18,908 nt of DNA from Lachnospiraceae bacterium (GTDB lineage: Bacteria; Bacillota; Clostridia; Lachnospirales; Lachnospiraceae), in contig DPZM01000172.1 of assembly GCA_003535955.1 (NCBI GenBank), positions 1-18,908 of the forward strand, in the 5' to 3' direction. Shown piece by piece: positions 1 through 7,401 of this stretch; within the stretch, counting starts at the first letter, position 1; every line of letters begins with the position of its first letter. Under the pieces are notes generated by a model. That model saw only the letters and a list, made by a program, of their open reading frames with translations. It searched no databases and had not been told where the DNA came from. Made by a program: the position numbers and the translations under genes.

Positions 1-446
1 ATAGCACGACCCATGGCAACACGCTGCCTCTGACCACCTGACAGAGCCTTGGGCTTACGCTCAAGAAGTGCTGTAAGATCAAGGATCTTGGCTGCTTCCT
101 TAACCATCTTATCTATCTCATCTTTCGGAACCTTCCTTAACTTAAGGCCGAAAGCCATGTTATCGTAAACTGTCATATGAGGATACAGAGCATAGTTCTG
201 GAATACCATTGCGATATCCCTGTCCTTGGGCTCTACATCGTTAACAACCTTGTCACCGATCTTAAGCTCACCGGATGAAATCTCTTCAAGGCCAGCGATC
301 ATACGAAGTGTGGTAGATTTACCGCATCCTGAAGGACCGACGAAAATAATAAACTCCTGATCTTCGATCTCAAGGTTAAAATCCTTAACTGCCTGAAAGC
401 CGTTGGGATAAACCTTACAAATGTTCTTAAGTGATAAACTTGCCAT
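1..446 (-). CDS. Sugar ABC transporter ATP-binding protein, MsmX/UgpC/MalK type (3' part cut by window edge)
   Basis: This is the nucleotide-binding subunit of a carbohydrate ABC importer, which hydrolyses ATP on the cytoplasmic face to drive uptake through partner permeases. Only the first 148 residues are in the window. Visible motifs are Walker A GPSGCGKST at residues 37-45, the Q-loop glutamine at about 83 (VFQNYALYPHM), and the signature LSGGQRQR at 135-142; Walker B and the C-terminal regulatory domain lie beyond base 1. The ATG at 444-446 is preceded by a strong AGGAGGG ribosome-binding site about 8 bases upstream. No permease or binding protein is adjacent upstream, which fits a stand-alone multi-purpose ATPase of the MsmX kind, but the downstream side is not visible. 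The family is certain; the sugar specificity is unknown. Confidence 0.95.
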   Translation of the reverse strand, partial: MASLSLKNICKVYPNGFQAVKDFNLEIEDQEFIIFVGPSGCGKSTTLRMIAGLEEISSGELKIGDKVVNDVEPKDRDIAMVFQNYALYPHMTVYDNMAFGLKLRKVPKDEIDKMVKEAAKILDLTALLERKPKALSGGQRQRVAMGRA

Positions 447-573
447 TTAAATAACCCTCCTAAAAATTTACTGTGTGCCAATGCACTGTCTAATAGGAAG
501 TATATCAGAGCATCCTTTCTTATGTAATGCAAGTTTTGCCCAAATATTTCGCTTGTGCATATACATTCTGCCC
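447..573 (-). promoter_or_regulatory. Leader and likely promoter region of the ABC ATPase gene
   Basis: This non-coding stretch lies between the terminator of the GGDEF gene and the ABC ATPase start. The clearest element is a minus-strand TATACT (499-504) that could be a -10 box about 55 bases before the start codon; the hexamer 17 bases further upstream (TTACAT) is a poor -35. The isolation of the gene behind a strong terminator argues that a promoter must be here, but its exact position is not certain. No catabolite-repression operator was recognised with confidence. Confidence 0.35.
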
Positions 574-606
574 AAAAAAAGAGGAAGCATGTTCCTGCCT
601 CCTCTT
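574..606 (-). terminator. Intrinsic terminator of the yesL-GGDEF operon
   Basis: On the minus strand an 11-bp stem (one G-T pair) with arms at 596-606 and 579-589 encloses a 6-base loop (590-595). It is followed by a run of seven T (574-580, partly within the stem end). It begins 20 bases after the stop codon of the diguanylate cyclase gene. Stem, loop and U-tract all fit a Rho-independent terminator. Confidence 0.87.
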
Positions 607-625
607 AAATCCCTGCCAACACTCT

Positions 626-2761
626 TTATGTAAAGAAACTGAATTTCTCGTTTTCCTGCGATGCTGTTTTTGGCTTTTCTTCCGCCTTTGGTTCAGGTGA
701 CGCCTTTTCCCCCGGTTCTTTTTTTGCATCCTCTTTTACCTGAGACTTAGAACTTACTACTTGCTTTTTAACCACCTTTTTTACAACTTTTTTTACAGGT
801 GGTTTTTCTTCCTTCTTATTCTCAAAAACATCCTTTTTATCTATATCTACAGGTACTTCTTCAGGTTTTGCTTTAACTGTCTGTTCTTTTACGGATCTTT
901 CCGGTTCTGCTGCTACAGTTTTTATCTCTGCAGGTTTCTTTACAACTCTCTTAACGACTTTTTTTACGGTCTTTTGCTGAACTTTTACAGGTTTTGTTTC
1001 CTCTTCATTCTTTTCGATAAATACTTCCTTTATTGTCGGAAGTGGTTCTTTCTTCTTTATTTCCTCCTTAACCTCAGACTTTGATTTTGCTTCTTCCTTC
1101 ACTGCTTCTTTTATTACAGAATTGGTTTCTTCTTTAACGTCAAGCTTTTCTACCGTTTTAACAACAGGGTTAACAACCTCTGAAGCTTTTTGATCTATTT
1201 GCGTCTTTTCCTCAGGTTTTATTTCCATTTTGACTGCTTCTTCAGCAACCTTTAACACTGGCTTTTCAGGTTCTATCTTGATATCCTTGGTATCCTTATA
1301 GAAAGCCATCTGGTTCTTACCCCGTTTCTTGGCAAGATAAAGAGCTTTGTCAGCTGATTTATAAAGGGTTTCAAACTCAGTACCATCATTAGGTATTTCA
1401 ACTGCACCTATTGACGCAGTTGCCGAATATTTGGTATACTCTCCGACCTTAAAGTTCTTAAAGAAGGTTGCAACCCTCTCTGATTCTCTCTTAAGCGCCG
1501 CATCATCCTTAAGATCCTTTAGGAAGATTATAAACTCATCCCCTCCGGTCCTGCCTATTATATCGTTGATCCTGAACTCACTCTTTAGCTGATGTCCCAG
1601 TGTGCTCAGTACTTCATCACCAAAGGCATGTCCCATGGTATCGTTTATTTTCTTAAAATTATCTATATCAAGAACAAACATTATTGATTTCTTGTTCTTG
1701 CCTTCATTAGCCAGATATTCCTTGATCTTGGTTTCCGTGGCTACTTTATTGTAAAGGTCTGTCAGAAGATCTGTTTCTGCCTGTTCCCGAAGTTCCCTGT
1801 TGGATTTCCTGTAATTTGCGGCATTCATGATAGAGATAACCACAAGAATTGCCACAAATACAAGAATAAGGATTACGATCCTCCAAAACATCTGGGTTGT
1901 TGAAGCACTTTCTTTCTTTGCTGACTGGATTATCTGAGCCTCATCAACAACTATCATTATAAAAGTCTTATAATCACCTATAGGTTGATAAACCAGATAC
2001 TTTGGAACACCCTCCCTGTTCGTTATAAGAAGCTTACCTTTATTCTGCTGTTCAAGGTTTTTAATAAATTCATTCTTCCTGGTCATTCCCGTATAGGTAG
2101 CACCTTCAAGATATTCGAAAAGATTGCTCCCTTCCTTAAATGACTTTGCATCTATACCGGCACTGTCAAGTATAATACCCGATGAACCAAGAAGCAGATA
2201 TGTTGAAGTTTTGGCATTTGAGCTTAAAAAAAGTTCAAGATCGCTTATCTCCTTGGGAGAATACTTAAGTATTACCTTCCCTTCCGCATAGGAAGCAGAT
2301 ACATAGTGAACACAGTCTCCGCTTGAATTAACAAGATATTCATCCGTTGAATCAGGGTCATTACTCAGATCACCATCTGTCGCAGATGCAAGATCAGGAG
2401 CTTCCACTCCCTTGTTGTTCATAACCTTACCGTCATTTCGTAATACATATCCGGCATCAATATTAAGCTGGGTTACTGCCGATGTCAGAAGATCTACATT
2501 ATCATCACAGAAATAGTCAAGGTCCGCAGAAACCCTTGTAGACAACATTCTTGCTATCTGGCTTATCATGTAAATTTCGGATGAATAATAATCAGCCATC
2601 TCACGAGCCTTGTTGCTGTACTCATCAAGCTTCTTGTTCTTCTCTTTTGTGAGAATATCCGACTTATATGTAATTAGAGTAAAGAGAATGATTATTACAA
2701 GAATAGCTGTAGGTATCAACCATTGCAGCATATTCTGACCATTCTTCTTTCGTGTACTCAT
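626..2761 (-). CDS. Membrane-anchored GGDEF diguanylate cyclase with extracytoplasmic sensor domain and long Lys/Glu-rich C-terminal tail
   Basis: The protein probably makes cyclic di-GMP from two GTP in response to an external signal. The 711 residues comprise a membrane segment at about 11-31, an extracytoplasmic region at about 35-285 with Cache-like proportions, a second membrane segment at about 292-312, and a GGDEF domain at about 325-490. The active-site motif is intact (GGDEF, 406-410), as are the DLLTDLYN start motif (331-338) and LDIDNFKKIND (364-374). An RxxD inhibitory site (R397-D400) sits exactly five residues before GGDEF, so product feedback inhibition is likely. Residues ~491-711 are low complexity, rich in K, E, P and V, with two near copies of VKKVVK(R/K)VVKK at 599-609 and 656-666, ending in FSFFT. 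The gene follows yesL by 34 bases with a GGAG ribosome-binding site. Cyclase activity is strongly supported; the ligand and tail function are unknown. Confidence 0.93.
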   Translation of the reverse strand: MSTRKKNGQNMLQWLIPTAILVIIILFTLITYKSDILTKEKNKKLDEYSNKAREMADYYSSEIYMISQIARMLSTRVSADLDYFCDDNVDLLTSAVTQLNIDAGYVLRNDGKVMNNKGVEAPDLASATDGDLSNDPDSTDEYLVNSSGDCVHYVSASYAEGKVILKYSPKEISDLELFLSSNAKTSTYLLLGSSGIILDSAGIDAKSFKEGSNLFEYLEGATYTGMTRKNEFIKNLEQQNKGKLLITNREGVPKYLVYQPIGDYKTFIMIVVDEAQIIQSAKKESASTTQMFWRIVILILVFVAILVVISIMNAANYRKSNRELREQAETDLLTDLYNKVATETKIKEYLANEGKNKKSIMFVLDIDNFKKINDTMGHAFGDEVLSTLGHQLKSEFRINDIIGRTGGDEFIIFLKDLKDDAALKRESERVATFFKNFKVGEYTKYSATASIGAVEIPNDGTEFETLYKSADKALYLAKKRGKNQMAFYKDTKDIKIEPEKPVLKVAEEAVKMEIKPEEKTQIDQKASEVVNPVVKTVEKLDVKEETNSVIKEAVKEEAKSKSEVKEEIKKKEPLPTIKEVFIEKNEEETKPVKVQQKTVKKVVKRVVKKPAEIKTVAAEPERSVKEQTVKAKPEEVPVDIDKKDVFENKKEEKPPVKKVVKKVVKKQVVSSKSQVKEDAKKEPGEKASPEPKAEEKPKTASQENEKFSFFT

Positions 2762-2795
2762 ACTTTAAGTCTCCATGCGGGTTTAAAGAATATTA

Positions 2796-3521
2796 TTATG
2801 GCCTTGTTTCATCCGGATTTAATGCTTCCTCAGAAAAGTGCACCTCACTGTCATTGGTTTCCTCAATGTTCTCTGTGTCTTCATCCTTTTTCTCGGGTAT
2901 GTATTTGTCAAATACTCTTACAAAAAGGAAAGAACATGCATATGCTGCAAGTGAAAACAACAGAAAAATCGATAACATAAGCATTATCGGAATATAAATA
3001 ATAAGCAGAACAACAATTATCCCGACCGCTATGCATGCAAGAGTGACCGGAAAATGTCTGATACTCATTATAAAAGCATTTTTTATTGTATTTTTTACTG
3101 AATTATAGAATTTTGACAATACGGGAAAAACAAATGTTGCCGTGAAAATATAGAAAATAAAGACCACGATAAGAAGTACCTGCATTGCACTTGCAAGTGT
3201 ACTGTTTTCTATACTTACACCAAACCTTCCGGTCATTATTGCATAGTCAAAAGCAAGCAGCCCTCCCGCAACAACAAGAATAAGCCAGATGACCGTAGCT
3301 TGCCCGAAATTCAGCTTAAAAGATTTAAAAAAACTTTTGGTAATGTATGATTCTTCATTTCTGACCATCTTAAGGGTAACATAGTACATGGCAGTTACCG
3401 ATGCCCCGATGGTTATTACAGGAATGCAGCATATTATAAAAAGGATATTCAGCCACATAATATCCGCAACTCTGTTCATAAATTGCACAAAAGGGCTGTC
3501 TAAACTGAATATCTTTCCCAT
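2796..3521 (-). CDS. yesL: YesL-family (DUF624) integral membrane protein
   Basis: The 241-residue protein has about five hydrophobic segments (roughly 22-46, 74-94, 108-132, 158-178 and 180-203) and an acidic, charged C-terminal tail. The N-terminal half carries the DUF624 pattern: a short lead with DSP and NRVAD, a first membrane helix, then a loop with YYVTLKMVRNEE and KSFFKSFKLNF. YesL proteins usually sit beside carbohydrate ABC importers and are thought to assist transport or sensing, but no biochemical role is established. Here the partner is a diguanylate cyclase, downstream in the same transcript, and a sugar ABC ATPase lies beyond the terminator. The start was chosen by family agreement; the nearest purine-rich site (AGAGG) is rather far, about 12 bases, from the ATG. 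Confidence 0.88.
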   Translation of the reverse strand: MGKIFSLDSPFVQFMNRVADIMWLNILFIICCIPVITIGASVTAMYYVTLKMVRNEESYITKSFFKSFKLNFGQATVIWLILVVAGGLLAFDYAIMTGRFGVSIENSTLASAMQVLLIVVFIFYIFTATFVFPVLSKFYNSVKNTIKNAFIMSIRHFPVTLACIAVGIIVVLLIIYIPIMLMLSIFLLFSLAAYACSFLFVRVFDKYIPEKKDEDTENIEETNDSEVHFSEEALNPDETRP

Positions 3522-3583
3522 TTATGTAAATAACCTCTGTTTCTTTTTGATAGATCTTTCATGTTAAAAATGTAGACAAATCC

Positions 3584-3612
3584 TTTATAATTTTATCTTA
3601 TAATTGTGTAAA
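3584..3612 (-). promoter_or_regulatory. Sigma-A-type promoter of the yesL-GGDEF operon
   Basis: On the minus strand TTTACA (3607-3612) and TATAAA (3584-3589) are separated by exactly 17 bases. Each matches the housekeeping consensus at five of six positions. It lies between the stop of the GNAT gene and the yesL start, leaving a leader of about 55 bases. An alternative register (TTGCAA, 17, TAAAAT) overlaps it. Confidence 0.72.
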
Positions 3613-3623
3613 TTGCAAGACAA

Positions 3624-4100
3624 TTACAGTTCCATCCTCATGGGTGTAAATCTTATTCCATCCTTCTCTACTTCTTTACTCACATCCATAAAACCAATTT
3701 TGTGGTAGAAGCCTACTGCATATGGGGAAGCATTAACGGTTACATGCGTTATCCCTTCTTTTCTTGCGTCTTTAAAAAAACTTTCCATGAGGGATGTCGC
3801 TATTCCCTGATGATGATGATCCCTGTCAACAAAGAGCAGTGAAACGTGATTTACATTCCTTACGCCAAGTATACCTACAATCCTTTCATCCATAAATGCA
3901 CCTATGGCGATATATTCGCCATAGGTATGCATTTTTTTTAGAAGAGGATCTCTGATAAAATTCTTAAAATTGTAAACTCCTCTTAAGGAGTAATCCGGCG
4001 CCTCAAATATAAGAAAGGTATCCCAGGCAAGCCGCATGGCCTCATCCCATTCATGATTCTTTACGGGCCGGATCCCAAATCTGTCATTATCACCGATCAT
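3624..4100 (-). CDS. GNAT-family N-acetyltransferase
   Basis: The 158-residue cytoplasmic protein has the GNAT fold pattern: a beta-4 strand VSLLFVDRDH followed by the acetyl-CoA pyrophosphate loop HHHQGIATSLM (Q/R-x-x-G-x-A), then VTVNASPYAVGFYHKIGF near the C-terminus, the usual end of the fold. It should transfer an acetyl group from acetyl-CoA to an amine, but the substrate cannot be read from sequence. The start codon overlaps the stop of the upstream DUF1002 gene by four bases (ATGA), and AAGG lies about 8 bases before the ATG inside that gene, so translation is probably coupled. The two proteins act in different compartments, so co-expression need not mean a shared reaction. Confidence 0.88.
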   Translation of the reverse strand: MIGDNDRFGIRPVKNHEWDEAMRLAWDTFLIFEAPDYSLRGVYNFKNFIRDPLLKKMHTYGEYIAIGAFMDERIVGILGVRNVNHVSLLFVDRDHHHQGIATSLMESFFKDARKEGITHVTVNASPYAVGFYHKIGFMDVSKEVEKDGIRFTPMRMEL

Positions 4101-5197
4101 TTCTTAAACCTTGAGAACAGACCTCCGAAAAATTCCTTAACTGTATCACCGACTTCCTTGAAAAAGCCACCTACTGCATTCTTTACAAGCTTTCCAAGGC
4201 CTAAGTCTTCCAGATTCACATCATCGATATTGAAGGTTCCTGCATTGATCTTATCCTTATACTTGGCATAAATGTCATCAGCCTGCTCAGCAAGTACATT
4301 AAAGTCAATGCCCATCGCCTTTATCTTCATCATAAGGGCTACTGTCTTCTTTATATCTTCCTCGGAAAGCTGAACATCCAGATCAACCATACCCTTACGG
4401 ATCGCAGCCTCTATCTCTTCTTCGGTCTCAAGATGGTTGGCTGCTATCTGGGCTTTTACATATGATATTATCTCTTCAGCCTTTGCATCATTACCTACAG
4501 CCTGCTTAAGCTCGCCTGTTGTTACCAGTTCGTTAAGTGCCGTATCAAGAGCTTTGTCGCTGACAGCAGTACCTGACATCCTTTCGTAAGCCTTAAGGGC
4601 TCCGATAAGGGCTGCCGTTCCCGAGATCGGTGAAGGTCCTACAACTATAATGTCTGCATTTTCAACTCCTGCAGTGATAAGCGCATTTCTGTACATGTTT
4701 TCCGTGCAGTAATTGATATTCCTGGTCGTTACCGTTACCCCATGCCCTGCTTCTGCCGGCCTTACAACAACCGATGAGAGTGACTTTGTTCCTATTACAG
4801 ACGAAGCAATATAAGTATCCAAACGCTGATGCTCCTCGGCATTTGTTACATATACCACATCATAATTGGGAAGATCTGCTTCTGCTATACCCATCAATGC
4901 AAGTACTGTGCTTTTCTGAGCCTGTGTAAGGTCTGCTCCGAGTGCAAGATAGGTTTTGTTTGAAGTAACTGTTACAGCTGTATTGGACTGGACAGCGGTA
5001 TCTGCCGTTGCCCCTGCCTCAGGCGTCGGTGTTGGTGTTGGTGTCGGTGTAGCTGTTGCCTCAGGCGTCGGTGTCGGTGTTACTGTTGCCTCAGGCAGAA
5101 GTTCGTTTTCAATAACGATTGTGCCTGTGGCACCTGCACTTACTGTCATTGACAGTATCATTGTCAAAATAAGCAGCATTGAAATTGTTTTCTTCAT
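4097..5197 (-). CDS. Secreted DUF1002 (YpuA-like) protein with Thr-Pro linker
   Basis: The 366-residue exported protein has a signal peptide at about 1-23 (KK, hydrophobic core, AGA) and a Thr-Pro/Glu-Ala linker at about 36-62. A DUF1002 domain of the Bacillus YpuA type follows, recognised by ALGADLTQAQKSTVLALMGI, the segment NINYCTENMYRNALITAGV and VVGPSPISGTAALIGALKAY. The C-terminal ~120 residues are helical and charged and end in a basic FSRFKK. No catalytic function is known for the family. The TP linker suggests a flexible spacer between the cleaved N-terminus and a wall- or membrane-proximal domain. The ATG has a GGGAGA site about 7 bases upstream. It lies 49 bases after metG and overlaps the GNAT gene downstream. 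Confidence 0.87.
   Translation of the reverse strand: MKKTISMLLILTMILSMTVSAGATGTIVIENELLPEATVTPTPTPEATATPTPTPTPTPEAGATADTAVQSNTAVTVTSNKTYLALGADLTQAQKSTVLALMGIAEADLPNYDVVYVTNAEEHQRLDTYIASSVIGTKSLSSVVVRPAEAGHGVTVTTRNINYCTENMYRNALITAGVENADIIVVGPSPISGTAALIGALKAYERMSGTAVSDKALDTALNELVTTGELKQAVGNDAKAEEIISYVKAQIAANHLETEEEIEAAIRKGMVDLDVQLSEEDIKKTVALMMKIKAMGIDFNVLAEQADDIYAKYKDKINAGTFNIDDVNLEDLGLGKLVKNAVGGFFKEVGDTVKEFFGGLFSRFKK
5015..5098 (-). repeat. Degenerate tandem repeat coding for the Thr-Pro linker
   Basis: Within the DUF1002 gene, six-base units specifying Thr-Pro recur, and a larger unit containing GCCTCAGGCGTCGGTGT (plus-strand view) occurs at 5016 and 5059, with a truncated third copy near 5089. 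The encoded linker is three Pro-Glu-Ala blocks spaced by runs of Thr-Pro. The repeat could change length by replication slippage without shifting the frame. Confidence 0.75.
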
Positions 5198-5237
5198 AAT
5201 ATCTCTCCCTTCTTTAAATACTCCCTTTTATTTATTA

Positions 5238-5257
5238 AGATCCGCTTCAGCAGATCT
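5238..5257 (-). other. Stem-loop spanning the metG stop codon
   Basis: Arms at 5250-5257 and 5238-5245 pair over 8 bp (one G-T) around a four-base loop (5246-5249) containing most of the metG stop codon. The tract that follows on the minus strand is TTAATAAATAAAAG, too A-rich for a convincing terminator. It could act as a weak attenuator or an mRNA 3' stabiliser between metG and the DUF1002 gene. Confidence 0.35.
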
Positions 5258-7232
5258 GCGCTCCTGAAGGCATGGCCTTTTCAGGAGTCATCAACGCAAG
5301 ATTGCCATCCGCATCCTCCGCACATAAAAGCATTCCTTCAGATACGATCCCCGCAAGAGTTGCAGGTTTAAGATTTACGAGTACCATAACCGACTTTCCG
5401 ATCATTTCCTCGGGCTTGTAATATGCTTTTATCCCCGATACGATCTGTTTTATCTCGCTCCCGATCTGCACCTTGCTGACAAGCAGCTTCTTGCTTTTCT
5501 TAACCTCTTCGCATTCAAGTATTTTTCCTACCTGAAACTGCATCTTTGCAAAATCATCATATGATATCTCCGGCTTTGCCTCGATATCGGTCAAAGGCTC
5601 TTCCTTATTATCTTCGGAACTTATTCCGTTTTCCTTCTCATATTCAGCCTTCTGAGCCTCCCTTATTTTCCCAACCTCCGTCATTATTTCATTCACATCA
5701 AGGCGGGCAAAGAGCATTTCAGGTTTTTCCGTTACTTTCGTTCCCTGAATTGTAAGACCGTAATCCGCAAGAAGATCGTAATCTCTTTCAGTTCCGTGAA
5801 GCTGCATAAGTATCTTGTCAGCTGTTTCCGGCATAAAAGGTTTTAAGAGATTGGCACCTATGCATATGGATTCAACAAGGTTATACATAACCTCCGACAG
5901 TCTGTCCTTCTTATCCTCGGACTTGGCAAGTACCCAAGGTTCGGTTTCGTCAATATATTTGTTACACCGCCTGAAAAGAGCAAATATCTCCGTAAGGGCA
6001 TCGGCTACACGGAAGGTTTCCATCTTTGCGTTTACTTTATCCCTGCAGCCTGTTACAAGTGTTTTCAGTTCTTCATCAACAGGATCGGTTGCTCCTGTCT
6101 GATTTACGAACCCGTCAAAGTACTTGTTGCTCATGGATATGGTTCTGTTTACCAGATTACCCAGAACGTTTGCAAGTTCCGTATTATAGCGTTCAACAAC
6201 CAGTTCCCAGGTTATGATTCCGTCATTATCATAAGGCATTTCGTGAAGAACAAAAAACCTTGTGGCATCTACTCCGAAAAGTTTTACAAGATCATCCGCG
6301 TATATGACATTTCCTCTCGACTTACTCATCTTTTCACCGCCCTGTAACAACCAGGGATGACCAAATACCTGCTTTGGTAACGGCTCATTAAGAGCCATCA
6401 GGAAGATAGGCCAGTATATCGTATGGAATCTGACTATATCTTTACCTATTAAATGAAGGTCTGCAGGCCAGAACTTCTTATACTGATCGGTTGAATTACC
6501 TTCCGCATCGTATCCGATCCCGGTGATATAATTTGACAGGGCATCCAGCCATACATAGACCACATGCTTATCATCAAAGTCAACCGGTATACCCCACTTA
6601 AAGGATGTTCGTGACACACAAAGGTCCTGAAGTCCCGGAAGAAGGAAGTTATTCATCATCTCATTCTTCCTTGAAACCGGCTGGATGAATTCCGGGTGGT
6701 TGTTGATATGTTCTATAAGCCTGTCTGCATATTTACTCATTTTGAAGAAATAGGCCTCTTCTTTGGCCGGTTTAACCTCCCTGCCGCAGTCGGGGCATTT
6801 ACCGTCTACGAGCTGTGATTCCGTCCAGAAGGATTCACAGGGCGTGCAGTAGAGCCCTTCATAGGTACTCTTGTATATATCTCCCTGTTCGTAAAGTCTT
6901 TTAAATATCTTCTGGATCTGCTTCTCATGGTCAGGATCTGTTGTCCTTATGAACCTGTCATATGAAGTACCCATCATATCCCACAGACCCTTGACTATCC
7001 CCGCTACCTTATCAACATATTCCTTTGGTGTCACACCGGCTGCGGAAGCTTTTTCTTCTATCTTCTGGCCATGTTCATCGGTACCTGTCTGAAAAAAGAC
7101 CTCGTATCCTTCCTGTCTTTTATATCGGGCTATGGAGTCAGCCAGTATCGCCTCATAAGTATTTCCTATATGAGGTTTCCCCGAAGTATAGGTTATAGCA
7201 GTTGTAATGTAGTACTTTCCCTTATTTTCCAT
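5247..7232 (-). CDS. metG: Methionyl-tRNA synthetase with C-terminal tRNA-binding domain
   Basis: The enzyme charges tRNA-Met (initiator and elongator) with methionine at the cost of ATP. The 661 residues start with the Rossmann catalytic core carrying the class I HIGN motif at 21-24. A zinc knuckle follows with C129, C132, C146 and C149, and then KMSKS at 301-305. After the helical anticodon-binding region (~360-500) and a charged linker comes an EMAPII/Arc1p-like tRNA-binding domain (~552-661, with FQVGKI and LVNLKPATLAGI), so the length is normal for the dimeric Firmicute form. AAGGAG lies about 6 bases before the ATG. No T-box motif was found in the 169-base leader. Its position below rsmI matches metS in Bacillus. 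Confidence 0.98.
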   Translation of the reverse strand: MENKGKYYITTAITYTSGKPHIGNTYEAILADSIARYKRQEGYEVFFQTGTDEHGQKIEEKASAAGVTPKEYVDKVAGIVKGLWDMMGTSYDRFIRTTDPDHEKQIQKIFKRLYEQGDIYKSTYEGLYCTPCESFWTESQLVDGKCPDCGREVKPAKEEAYFFKMSKYADRLIEHINNHPEFIQPVSRKNEMMNNFLLPGLQDLCVSRTSFKWGIPVDFDDKHVVYVWLDALSNYITGIGYDAEGNSTDQYKKFWPADLHLIGKDIVRFHTIYWPIFLMALNEPLPKQVFGHPWLLQGGEKMSKSRGNVIYADDLVKLFGVDATRFFVLHEMPYDNDGIITWELVVERYNTELANVLGNLVNRTISMSNKYFDGFVNQTGATDPVDEELKTLVTGCRDKVNAKMETFRVADALTEIFALFRRCNKYIDETEPWVLAKSEDKKDRLSEVMYNLVESICIGANLLKPFMPETADKILMQLHGTERDYDLLADYGLTIQGTKVTEKPEMLFARLDVNEIMTEVGKIREAQKAEYEKENGISSEDNKEEPLTDIEAKPEISYDDFAKMQFQVGKILECEEVKKSKKLLVSKVQIGSEIKQIVSGIKAYYKPEEMIGKSVMVLVNLKPATLAGIVSEGMLLCAEDADGNLALMTPEKAMPSGAQIC

Positions 7233-7299
7233 TTTCGCTCCTTATGATCATAAATATTTATGTAGAAATTTTTAATAACTCATGTATTTTAATGCACAC

Positions 7300-7338
7300 A
7301 ATTCCATCATTGACCGTTTCGGTCTTTATGATTCAATT
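7300..7338 (-). other. Long imperfect inverted repeat in the metG leader
   Basis: Three nested helices can form in this 39-base segment: AATT with AATT (7300-7303 and 7335-7338), ATCAT with ATGAT (7306-7310 and 7328-7332), and GACCG with CGGTC (7312-7316 and 7320-7324) around a three-base loop, separated by small internal loops. It sits about 70 bases upstream of metG and about 64 bases after the rsmI stop. There is no good U-tract on the minus strand, so it is more like a structured leader than a terminator. The rest of 7233-7401 is AT-rich, with overlapping short palindromes at 7242-7262 and no recognised riboswitch. Confidence 0.35.
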
Positions 7339-7401
7339 ATTTTGCTTACATTTTTCTCGCTATCAGCAGAAGAACTATAAAGAAATAAATTAAATCCTGT
7401 T

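Noticed and set aside
761..1084. Long open frame on the plus strand, rich in Phe/Leu/Tyr
   Set aside because: It is the mirror of the Lys/Glu-rich tail of the diguanylate cyclase; Lys and Glu codons read backwards give Phe, Leu and Tyr. No ribosome-binding site or family features.
4956..5267. Plus-strand frame with Val-Gly repeats
   Set aside because: It is the antisense of the Thr-Pro linker repeat of the DUF1002 gene.
7242..7262. Overlapping AT-rich palindromes just upstream of metG
   Set aside because: They are short and almost pure A/T around the ribosome-binding region; chance symmetry is likely.
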